Source of the DNA: JAVBLP01 sp052034625
Lineage (GTDB): Bacteria > Elusimicrobiota > Endomicrobiia > Endomicrobiales > Endomicrobiaceae
DNA: 64,000 nt
Assembly: GCA_052034625.1 (NCBI GenBank)
Contig: JBPOII010000006.1
Coordinates: forward strand, 1-64,000
Reading direction: 5' to 3'
The position numbers and the translations under genes were made by a program. Below are positions 7,980-14,938 of the stretch, one piece after another. The notes beneath the pieces are model-generated. The model was not told the origin of the DNA and ran no database searches. It worked only from the letters and a program-made list of their open reading frames with translations. Positions within the stretch are counted from its first letter, which is position 1. Every line of letters begins with the position of its first letter.

Positions 7980-8384
7980 ATGATGAAAAAATTTTTTGCG
8001 GCATCTATGCTTTTGGTCTATATGTTTGTTTTCACAGTAAATGCTTTTTCCGAAATAAGATTTGAAATAAGTCCTGTAAATTCTTCAAATGCCAGATTTG
8101 AAAGAGTTGAATCTTTTGAACTCCCTTTTCATGACAGCGAAGACAAAAAACATTATTCTGTATATTTAAAAGCAGTTTATACAGATGTTTATGGACAACA
8201 TGTAAAACCTTCCGAAATATTTTGGATACCTGAAAATTCCATGAATCTTAGAATTAATGAAACTGAATCACCTGACACCATAAAAATATCTGTTCAGAAT
8301 AAAAACACTCATATGTTTGGCGGTTTCACGGTAAAAATTGGCAATGAAACAAAACAGATACTTTTTAAATATAATGCTTGGTAA
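7980..8384 (+). CDS. Small secreted protein of unknown function
   Basis: I do not recognise the family. The 134-residue product has an N-terminal signal peptide (MMKKFFAASMLLVYMFVFTV, cleavage near NAFS-E) followed by about 105 residues of mixed beta-type sequence with few cysteines and no obvious catalytic motif. GGAGG at 7971-7975 precedes two tandem ATGs; the second, at 7983, has the better spacing (7 nt). It is a single-gene unit closed by the strong terminator at 8395-8432. A periplasmic or surface location is inferred from the signal peptide only. Confidence 0.72.
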   Translation: MMKKFFAASMLLVYMFVFTVNAFSEIRFEISPVNSSNARFERVESFELPFHDSEDKKHYSVYLKAVYTDVYGQHVKPSEIFWIPENSMNLRINETESPDTIKISVQNKNTHMFGGFTVKIGNETKQILFKYNAW

Positions 8385-8394
8385 TTTTCTTAAT

Positions 8395-8432
8395 AAAAAA
8401 GAGCGGTTAGCAAATGCTAACCGCTCTTTTTT
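8395..8432. terminator. Bidirectional intrinsic terminator
   Basis: A perfect 12-bp stem, GAGCGGTTAGCA (8401-8412) with TGCTAACCGCTC (8415-8426), has a 2-base loop with A6 on the left and T6 on the right. It separates the convergent + gene ending at 8384 and metF ending at 8454. Confidence 0.95.
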
Positions 8433-8453
8433 ATTCTTTAATATATCCTAATT

Positions 8454-9314
8454 TTAAGGCTGTGACCTTTTGATTATCTCAGGTATATGCTCTTCCATAC
8501 CTATTGCCATTATATGCACACCGTCAGCAAAAGAACGGAGTTCTCTTATAAGCTCGGAACATATGTTTATTCCTTCTGAAAGAGGATCGGAAGCATTATT
8601 AATTCTGTCCTGTATGTTTTGCGGTATACTTACTCCCGGAAGACACATAAGGAAGTCCATAAATTTAGGCGATTTTATCAATGTTATACCCGGCAAAACC
8701 TTTACTCCGAGATGTTTTATTTTATCGTAAAAAACCTTATATTCATTTGCATCAAATATTGTCTGTGTCTGGAAAAATTCAGCACCTGCTTTAATTTTTT
8801 TCTCAAACATCAGCACCTGAAGTTCATTGGGCTGAGCCGAAGGATTTACCACAGCTCCTACACAAAACTTAGGACTGCCGTTAAGTTTTTTTCCGGCAAG
8901 ATCTGTGCCTGTTTCAAGAAGTCTTGCTGTCTTGATAAGCTGTACAGTATCAAGATCATAAACTGCTTTCGCTCCGCTGTATTCACCGGCCTTTGGATGA
9001 TCTCCGCTGATACAGAGCACATTTTCAATACCTAAAACATTTGCGCTAAGCAGTTCAGACTGTAAAGCTATTCTGTTTTTATCTCTTACCGCAAGCTGCA
9101 GGACAGGCTCTATCCCTTGCTCTAAAAGTATTTTACTCATAGCAAGCGAACCGACTCTCATAGATGCTCTTTGATTGTCCGTAACATTTACGGCATCAAG
9201 TCCCGTAAGGCAGGAGGCACGGCGTAAAAAAGTAGAAATATCCACACCTTTCGGCGGGAAGAGTTCCGCTGTTATCAAAAATTTATCTGATTTTAATTTT
9301 TCTTTAAACTTCAA
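8454..9314 (-). CDS. metF: Methylenetetrahydrofolate reductase
   Basis: Reduces 5,10-methylene-THF to 5-methyl-THF with FAD, for methionine synthesis or the methyl branch of the Wood-Ljungdahl pathway. The 286-residue TIM-barrel protein has the family's AELFPPKG start with the catalytic Glu, NVTDNQRASMRV, LCISGDHP and FFQTQTIFD segments. The length is normal. The start is TTG at 9314, with AAGG 8 nt upstream; no in-frame ATG is available near the conserved start. It lies 12 nt after the MetV-like gene, suggesting a two-subunit reductase, and it is the last gene before the terminator at 8395-8432. Confidence 0.92.
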   Translation of the reverse strand: MKFKEKLKSDKFLITAELFPPKGVDISTFLRRASCLTGLDAVNVTDNQRASMRVGSLAMSKILLEQGIEPVLQLAVRDKNRIALQSELLSANVLGIENVLCISGDHPKAGEYSGAKAVYDLDTVQLIKTARLLETGTDLAGKKLNGSPKFCVGAVVNPSAQPNELQVLMFEKKIKAGAEFFQTQTIFDANEYKVFYDKIKHLGVKVLPGITLIKSPKFMDFLMCLPGVSIPQNIQDRINNASDPLSEGINICSELIRELRSFADGVHIMAIGMEEHIPEIIKRSQP

Positions 9315-9326
9315 TGTTCTTGCCTT

Positions 9327-9944
9327 TTAATATTCTTTATTTTGTTTTGGAGGAATATATTGAGTTAAGAATTTTTCTAATTTGCCATTCTTTTTTAATT
9401 TTTCATATATAAGCACCCAAGCACAGTCTTTAGTCTGGTCAGTCTCGCATTTGCCGCCAACGAAACCGCCGCAAGGACCGTTTACAAGTCCTTTTGGACA
9501 TCTGGTTCTCGGGCATATACCTTGTGTTTCTATTAAAATACAGTTTCCGCATATACTGCAAAAGTTTTTATAAATCCCTATCCTTTCTGTTGAACCTATA
9601 AAGTTAGAATTTAGAGCAGGGATTATTGTTTTTTCAGAAACTTTTGCGACTGCCTGGCTCCCTGCGCCGCAGGCAAGCATAACTATTGCATCTGCCTGCA
9701 GAAATTGTTCATTTTTCATCAGATCTCTTTTTACAAGCCTCATATCACAAGCTGTATCAAGTATAAAACTTCCTAAAACTTTTTTACCGTTCTTTTCAAG
9801 AGTCTCTTTCATTGAAGCAACAGCCTTTTCATCGCCTGTACCGCATTTTGTCGCACAGCTTCCGCAGCCGACAATAAAAAGACTCTCTGCTTCTTGCAGC
9901 CCGTTAAGTATTTCTTCTAATGGTTTTAATTCTGTAATTATCAT
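9327..9944 (-). CDS. MetV-like cysteine-rich partner of methylenetetrahydrofolate reductase
   Basis: Matches the methylene-THF reductase C-terminal (MetV) family, the Fe-S/zinc subunit that partners MetF in acetogens and related anaerobes. The N-terminal part has a GCGSCATKCGTGDEK cluster motif. The C-terminal part has FCSICGNC, GICPRTRCPKGLVNGPCGG and GKCETDQTKDCAWV. I use the ATG at 9944, one base after the pth stop; an upstream in-frame start at 9977 would overlap pth by 32 nt. Its place directly before metF supports a shared complex. Whether it serves carbon fixation or only methionine cannot be decided here, as no other Wood-Ljungdahl genes are present. Confidence 0.85.
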   Translation of the reverse strand: MIITELKPLEEILNGLQEAESLFIVGCGSCATKCGTGDEKAVASMKETLEKNGKKVLGSFILDTACDMRLVKRDLMKNEQFLQADAIVMLACGAGSQAVAKVSEKTIIPALNSNFIGSTERIGIYKNFCSICGNCILIETQGICPRTRCPKGLVNGPCGGFVGGKCETDQTKDCAWVLIYEKLKKNGKLEKFLTQYIPPKQNKEY

Positions 9945-9945
9945 T

Positions 9946-10512
9946 TTATTTTGAAAGTTTTGATACGGCTTTTTCAATGCCGGATCTGTTTATTTCGTCA
10001 AATATTTCAACTGCTTTTTCCTGTATTATATTTATTGCAACAAAATCTTCTTCTCGAAACTTTGATAGAACAAAATCAGGAGTCGGTACAAATTTCGGCA
10101 GTGGTCCTATACCTAATTTCATTCTCGGGAAATTATTTGTGCCAAGATGTTCTATCATTGAACTTATACCATTATGTCCGCCGGCAGAACCTGACATTCT
10201 TATGCGAAATTCCCCAAGCGGTACAGAAAAATCATCATAGAAAACAAAAATCTCTTCCGGGTTGATCTTATAATATCTCGCAAAAGACGATATAGGCCCG
10301 CCGGAAAGGTTCATATATGTCAGAGGTTTTATAAGAAAAACTTTATCACCCTCTGTCTCATAAAAAGAAATATCCGCCATATTATCCCAATTTTTAAACT
10401 CCAGACTCTTAGCTTGCGCTATCGCATCTAAAGCCATAAATCCCAGGTTATGGCGGGTTCTTTCATATTTCTTTCCGGGATTGCCTAACCCGGCAAAAAG
10501 TTTAATAGGCAT
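9946..10512 (-). CDS. pth: Peptidyl-tRNA hydrolase
   Basis: Releases tRNA from stalled peptidyl-tRNA in the cytoplasm. The 188-residue protein has the signature GLGNPGKKYERTRHNLGFMA with catalytic His22 (TRHN), KPLTYMNLSG, FYDDFSVPLG and GSAGGHNGISS. All are typical of bacterial Pth. It starts 3 nt after rplY and ends one base before the MetV-like start, so it is translated within the prs-rplY-pth-metV-metF run. rplY-pth adjacency is conserved in many bacteria. Confidence 0.97.
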   Translation of the reverse strand: MPIKLFAGLGNPGKKYERTRHNLGFMALDAIAQAKSLEFKNWDNMADISFYETEGDKVFLIKPLTYMNLSGGPISSFARYYKINPEEIFVFYDDFSVPLGEFRIRMSGSAGGHNGISSMIEHLGTNNFPRMKLGIGPLPKFVPTPDFVLSKFREEDFVAINIIQEKAVEIFDEINRSGIEKAVSKLSK

Positions 10513-10515
10513 TCT

Positions 10516-11187
10516 TTATTTTTTTTCTCCGCCGCCTTCTTCTTCGCCTTCTTTATCCTTCTTTCCTTTAGAAATTACTTCAGGCTGAGCCGGTTCAGTA
10601 CCTGCTGCTGCTTCAGCAGGAGCTTCTTCCTCAACTACTACTGCAAGAACGTGAACTATAAGTGTTTCAGGATCTTGTTTATATGTTACACCTTCAATTT
10701 TAGGAAGATCTGCTACAGTGAACTTATCTCCTATCCCTAAAGGAGTTACATCAAGATCGATTTTCTGAGGAATATTTGTAGGCAAGCATTCAACTTCTAC
10801 TTCTCTTACTACAAATTCCATAGTTCCGCCGAAATTCTTAACTCCGTCAGCTATACCTTCAAGATGGACAGGAACCATAACATCGATCTTTTCTTTCATG
10901 GAGATCGCCTGGAAATCTATATGCAAAGGAGACTGTGTCAAAATATCTCTTTGAAGATTTTTTACTATCGCCGCTTTTTTACCATCTTTAAACTTCAAGT
11001 TGATAATTACGTTTGCTCCGTTTGCATCAATTATTGACATAAAAGCCTTTGAATCAACGAATATGGATTCAGCCTCAACATCTTTACCGTACAATACAGC
11101 CGGCACTTTGCCCGACTTTCTAAGATTTGAGAGAGCACCTTTTGAAAGTTTCTCTCTGTTTTCTACGTCTAAAATTACATCCTTCAT
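10516..11187 (-). CDS. rplY: 50S ribosomal protein L25, Ctc form
   Basis: Binds 5S rRNA in the large ribosomal subunit. The 223-residue protein is the long Ctc form: an N-terminal L25 domain (about 1-92, SKGALSNLRKSGKVPAVLYG) and a C-terminal beta domain (about 95-185). A low-complexity tail rich in Glu, Ala and Lys (EEEAPAEAAAG..., ending GEEEGGGEKK) follows. GGAGG lies 7 nt before the ATG. It sits between prs and pth, the classical order. Ctc-type L25 is linked to stress in Bacillus; no regulatory signal for that is visible here. Confidence 0.96.
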   Translation of the reverse strand: MKDVILDVENREKLSKGALSNLRKSGKVPAVLYGKDVEAESIFVDSKAFMSIIDANGANVIINLKFKDGKKAAIVKNLQRDILTQSPLHIDFQAISMKEKIDVMVPVHLEGIADGVKNFGGTMEFVVREVEVECLPTNIPQKIDLDVTPLGIGDKFTVADLPKIEGVTYKQDPETLIVHVLAVVVEEEAPAEAAAGTEPAQPEVISKGKKDKEGEEEGGGEKK

Positions 11188-11316
11188 TTTGAATCCTCCG
11201 TTTATAACTACAATTAATAATTACATTTGTAATTAATAGTTGTTCTGCCATAATAGGCAATTTTATATTTTTCCTGCATTAAAATCAGTTATATTACAAA
11301 ACTTTTAAAGTCTGTG

Positions 11317-12264
11317 CTATACAAAAAGAGCACTTATTGATTCATCATTGGAAATACGCATTATAGCTTCCGCAAGTATGGAAGCAATACTTAAAACAAC
11401 TATCTTTCTAGTCGGTCCGTCTTGCGTAAGAGGAATTGAATCCGTTATTACAAGCTCCTCTATGCAAGAATCTTCTATTTTTTGTTTCGCCGTACCTGAA
11501 AGAACTCCGTGTGAAGCTGTCGCAAATACTCTTGCCGCTCCTTTTTCTTTTATTGCTTCGGCAACTTTCGTGAGAGTTCCGGCAGTATCAACAAGATCAT
11601 CAAGTATAATACATACTTTGCCTTTTACTTCTCCGATAATATTCATTATTGCCGCTTCATTAGGACGCGGTCTTCTCTTATCTACTATAGCAAGATCGGC
11701 ATTAAAGTGTTTTGCAAATGATCTTGCTCTTTCAACTCCGCCGGCATCCGGCGAAACAATAACTATATCTTTAAAATTCGGATCTTTTTCTCTTTTTTCC
11801 TGAAAATAACTCAAAATAACAGGTGTTCCGTAAAGGTGGTCTACCGGTATATCAAAAAATCCCTGTATCTGTCCGGCATGTAAGTCCATAGTCAGGACTC
11901 TTGTTATTCCGGAAGTCGCAAGAAGATTTGCTACAAGTCTTGCCGTAATAGGAACTCTGGGTTCGGCTTTTCTGTCTTGTCTGCCATAGCCATAATAAGG
12001 CATAACGGCCGTAATTCTTCTTGCTGAAGCTCTTTTCAAAGCGTCTGCGATGATAAGAAGCTCCATAAGATTTTCATTTACCGGAGAGCAAGTAGGCTGG
12101 ATAATATAACAATCTGCGCCTCTGACATTATCAATGATCTTAACCTGTATTTCGCCATCGCTGAAGTGGCCTACTTTAGTTTCACTCAATTCAACACCTA
12201 GTTTTTGTACAATTTGTTTTGCAAGATCGATGTTTGCATTGCCTGTAATGATTTTAAGCTTCAT
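11317..12264 (-). CDS. prs: Ribose-phosphate pyrophosphokinase (PRPP synthetase)
   Basis: Makes PRPP from ribose 5-phosphate and ATP for nucleotide, His and Trp synthesis. The 315-residue protein has SDGEIQVKI, PYYGYGRQDRK, MDLHAGQIQGFF, VSPDAGGVERA and the PRPP-binding loop CIILDDLVDTAGTL. It is a normal class I enzyme. Its start overlaps the glmU stop by 4 nt (ATGA), with GAGG just upstream, so translation is coupled to glmU. The 129-nt gap to rplY contains an AT-rich imperfect inverted repeat around 11210-11242 but no clear terminator. Confidence 0.97.
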   Translation of the reverse strand: MKLKIITGNANIDLAKQIVQKLGVELSETKVGHFSDGEIQVKIIDNVRGADCYIIQPTCSPVNENLMELLIIADALKRASARRITAVMPYYGYGRQDRKAEPRVPITARLVANLLATSGITRVLTMDLHAGQIQGFFDIPVDHLYGTPVILSYFQEKREKDPNFKDIVIVSPDAGGVERARSFAKHFNADLAIVDKRRPRPNEAAIMNIIGEVKGKVCIILDDLVDTAGTLTKVAEAIKEKGAARVFATASHGVLSGTAKQKIEDSCIEELVITDSIPLTQDGPTRKIVVLSIASILAEAIMRISNDESISALFV

Positions 12265-13643
12265 AATGCCTCTTCATCCTTCTTCTTTATAATTTTGCGC
12301 TTCAACTCTTGTCTAGCTCTTGCTATAGCGAGAGTTTCCGCCGGAACATTGCGGGTTATTGTTGAACCCGCCGCAATAAGAACGCCTTCGCCTAAAGCAA
12401 CAGGAGCGACAAGATTGACATTTGAGCCAATAAAAGAGTTCGCTCCTATTACTGTTTTATGCTTTTTTATTCCGTCATAGTTGCAGGTTATCGTGCCTGC
12501 CCCTATATTTACATTTTCGCCTATTTCCGCATCCCCGATATAAGAAAGATGATTTACTTTAGAATTCTTTTCTATTACGGACTTTTTCGTTTCAGAAAAA
12601 TTGCCGACTTTTACATTATCTTTTAAAACAGAATCCGGTCTGATATGTGCAAACGGTCCTATCTTTACTTTTTTGCCTGTTACGGCTCCCGTTACATAGG
12701 AATAGGCTATCTCGTTTTCCGGGCCTATCTTTGAATTTTTTATATAGGTGCTTCCTTGAATAATGCAGCCTTCGCCTATAACTGCACCAATATCGATAAA
12801 AGCTCCCGGTCCTATAACAGTATCTGTGCCGATCTTTGCATCTGCCGATATATAGACATTGTTGATGTCTGTAATCGTTACTCCGTTTTCAAGAAGCTCA
12901 ATAATTTTTTGCTCTTGAATGATATTTTCTGCCTGAGCAAGTTCAATGCGGTTATTGATACCTTTAACCTGATAAGAATCTTTTGTCACGACCGTAACGG
13001 CTTTCTTACCGCTGTTTTTCAATATTTCTACAGTATCGGTAAGATAATATTCTTTTTTTGCATTATTAGGTTTTACTTTTGAAAGAGCTTTCCAAATATT
13101 ATTGTCAAAGCAGTATATTCCGCTGTTGATCTCGTCTATAAGTTTTTCCTGTTCTGAGGCATCTTTTTCTTCAACTATTTTTTCAAGTTCGCTGCCTTTT
13201 CTGACTATACGCCCATAGCCAAAAGGATTGTCAACTTTTGCCGCAAGAACGGTAACCGAAGCTTTGTTCTTTTTATTATGTTTTAACAAAGAGGATAATG
13301 TTGATGATTTTACAAGCGGCACATCTCCGCTTAAGACCAAAATATCGCCTTTATAGTCTTTGAGGACTTTTTGCGCCTGCATCAAAGCATGTGCAGAGCC
13401 CAATTGTTCTTTTTGATAAACTATCTTAACATTTGGAGACTGAATGCTTTTTTCAACAATACCAGCTTTATGACCTAAAACAAGAACTATATTATCTGGT
13501 TTTAACTTAGATACGGAATCTATCACCCAATTCAGTAAAGTCTTACCCGAAAGTTTATGTGCAACTTTTGGTAATGAAGACTTCATTCTTGTTCCGGCCC
13601 CTGCCGCAAGTATTACTGCTGAAAATTTATTCATAAAACGCAT
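12261..13643 (-). CDS. glmU: Bifunctional GlcN-1-P acetyltransferase / GlcNAc-1-P uridylyltransferase
   Basis: Makes UDP-GlcNAc for peptidoglycan and lipid A. The 460-residue protein has an N-terminal pyrophosphorylase domain (LAAGAGTRMKS, then LSGDVPL and EINSGIY) and a C-terminal left-handed beta-helix acetyltransferase domain. The latter carries PFAHIRPDSVL, VGNFSETKKSV, HLSYIGDAEIG and GAGTITCNYDG. The start is unusual. The ATG at 13643 lies 7 nt after the 3' end of tRNA-Gln, and the only Shine-Dalgarno-like GGAG is the last bases of that tRNA's acceptor stem. A second ATG three codons in has no better site. The gene is coupled to prs. Confidence 0.96.
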   Translation of the reverse strand: MRFMNKFSAVILAAGAGTRMKSSLPKVAHKLSGKTLLNWVIDSVSKLKPDNIVLVLGHKAGIVEKSIQSPNVKIVYQKEQLGSAHALMQAQKVLKDYKGDILVLSGDVPLVKSSTLSSLLKHNKKNKASVTVLAAKVDNPFGYGRIVRKGSELEKIVEEKDASEQEKLIDEINSGIYCFDNNIWKALSKVKPNNAKKEYYLTDTVEILKNSGKKAVTVVTKDSYQVKGINNRIELAQAENIIQEQKIIELLENGVTITDINNVYISADAKIGTDTVIGPGAFIDIGAVIGEGCIIQGSTYIKNSKIGPENEIAYSYVTGAVTGKKVKIGPFAHIRPDSVLKDNVKVGNFSETKKSVIEKNSKVNHLSYIGDAEIGENVNIGAGTITCNYDGIKKHKTVIGANSFIGSNVNLVAPVALGEGVLIAAGSTITRNVPAETLAIARARQELKRKIIKKKDEEAL

Positions 13644-13649
13644 CCAAAA

Positions 13650-13720
13650 CTCCGGGACTAGGATTCGAACCTAGACAAAGGGATCCAAAATCCCTTGTGC
13701 TACCATTACACAATCCCGGA
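13650..13720 (-). tRNA. tRNA-Gln (anticodon TTG)
   Basis: On the minus strand the acceptor stem TCCGGGA pairs with TCCCGGA, followed by discriminator G. The anticodon arm AGGGA-TTTTGGA-TCCCT gives anticodon TTG, and the T-loop is GTTCGAAT. CCA is not encoded. It lies between spoVG and glmU in the same orientation and is probably cut out of an operon transcript. Confidence 0.96.
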
Positions 13721-13759
13721 ATCTGTATTGTATTATTTAGGTCCGTTCATTGGTTTTTC

Positions 13760-14056
13760 TTATGTAGGTGCTCCAACTTGTACTAAGTCTTCGTGTGGCG
13801 CTTCCTTGAGCTTTTCTTCATAGGCTTTAAGGACCAGAAATTCCATTTCGCTTCTAAACTCATTAGTTATCGGATGAGCTATGTCCTTAAAAGTACCGTC
13901 ATTCTTTTTCCTTGAAGGCATACATACCATAAGCCCTTTATCAGCTTTCACAATTCTCAAATTGTGAACGACGAAACAATCGTCGAAAGTTACAGCTGCA
14001 TAGGCTTTCAGCTTCTCCTCGCTCTTAGGGAACACCCTAATTTCGGTGATCTTCAT
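13760..14056 (-). CDS. spoVG: SpoVG family RNA/DNA-binding regulator
   Basis: SpoVG proteins are small site-specific nucleic-acid-binding regulators, named for septation control in Bacillus and found widely outside spore formers. The 98-residue protein matches throughout: MKITEIRVFP, AYAAVTFDDCFVVHNLRIV, a GLMVCMPSRK segment, DIAHPITNEFR and a helical C-terminus. GGAG lies 8 nt before the ATG. It sits between ispE and tRNA-Gln-glmU, as in Firmicutes (ispE...spoVG-glmU-prs), despite the Gram-negative envelope genes elsewhere in the window. Its targets here are unknown. Confidence 0.96.
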   Translation of the reverse strand: MKITEIRVFPKSEEKLKAYAAVTFDDCFVVHNLRIVKADKGLMVCMPSRKKNDGTFKDIAHPITNEFRSEMEFLVLKAYEEKLKEAPHEDLVQVGAPT

Positions 14057-14083
14057 CTGACTGTCTCCTACTGCATCATTTTT

Positions 14084-14938
14084 CTACTCGGAAGGATATG
14101 CCAGCCAAGTAGTCCAGTTGTATTGTTGCAGCTTAGAGTTCATGGTTTCTGATTGAGATTCAGATCCAAAGATGCCAAAAACCGTTGCGCCGGAGCCCGA
14201 CATAAGGCTTGCACAACCCAAATCAGTTAAAATGCTTTTAATTCCAGCTATTTCCGGATAATTTGGAAATACGTAATCCTCAAGCCTGTTAAAGCAGTAA
14301 TTAAAAGCATCTTTTTCGTTAAAAGAACCATCACATATAAGCTTTTTGATTGTATGAATTTTTATAGTATTTGTCAATGGAAGCCTGACTTGCTTATATA
14401 CGGAAGGCGTAGAAATGCTAAAACCGGGGTTCACAAGTATTATAGGCATTCTTGTAATATTTCTTAAAGGAGTTACTATATCACCAATCCCTTCACAAAG
14501 TGCTGTGCCTCCGGTAAGAAAAAAAGGAACATCTGCCCCAAGTTTGGCAGCTATACGCTCTAATTCGCTTTTTTCCGCTTTAATATCCCAAAGTTTAACA
14601 AGTGCTTTGATTGTCGCAGCCGCATCTGAAGAGCCTCCCCCTAGACCGGCTCCCATAGGGATCTCTTTTTTTAAATATATTTTTACTCCGCGACCTATTT
14701 TAAAATGCTCTTTAAGCGCTTTTGCTGCTTTAAATACTATATTGCTTTCATCTGCGGGAAGATTTTTATCACTGCATTCCAGATTTATAGTATCGCCTGC
14801 ATAATCTTCAACTGTCACTTCATCATAAAGACTGACTGTCTGCATTATAGATTCTAGATTATGATATCCGTCCGGTCTTTTGCCTGTTATTTCAAGGAAA
14901 AGATTAATTTTTGCCGGAGCTTTCAACTTTATTTTCAT
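14084..14938 (-). CDS. ispE: 4-diphosphocytidyl-2-C-methyl-D-erythritol kinase
   Basis: GHMP kinase of the MEP isoprenoid pathway, phosphorylating CDP-ME. It has KAPAKINLFLEITGKRPDGY with the catalytic Lys, the ATP loop PMGAGLGGGSSDAAA, DVPFFLTGGTALCEGIG and LMSGSGATVFG. I use the ATG at 14938 (MKIKLKAPAK), which has AAGGA 8 nt upstream. An upstream in-frame start at 14959 lacks one. The start region overlaps the 3' end of the TPR gene by 35 nt, so the two are likely coupled. It is followed by spoVG, an order shared with Firmicutes. Confidence 0.96.
   Translation of the reverse strand: MKIKLKAPAKINLFLEITGKRPDGYHNLESIMQTVSLYDEVTVEDYAGDTINLECSDKNLPADESNIVFKAAKALKEHFKIGRGVKIYLKKEIPMGAGLGGGSSDAAATIKALVKLWDIKAEKSELERIAAKLGADVPFFLTGGTALCEGIGDIVTPLRNITRMPIILVNPGFSISTPSVYKQVRLPLTNTIKIHTIKKLICDGSFNEKDAFNYCFNRLEDYVFPNYPEIAGIKSILTDLGCASLMSGSGATVFGIFGSESQSETMNSKLQQYNWTTWLAYPSE

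Noticed and set aside
11210..11242. AT-rich inverted repeat between prs and rplY as a terminator
   Set aside because: The arms pair imperfectly, contain almost no GC and lack a following T-run on the minus strand.
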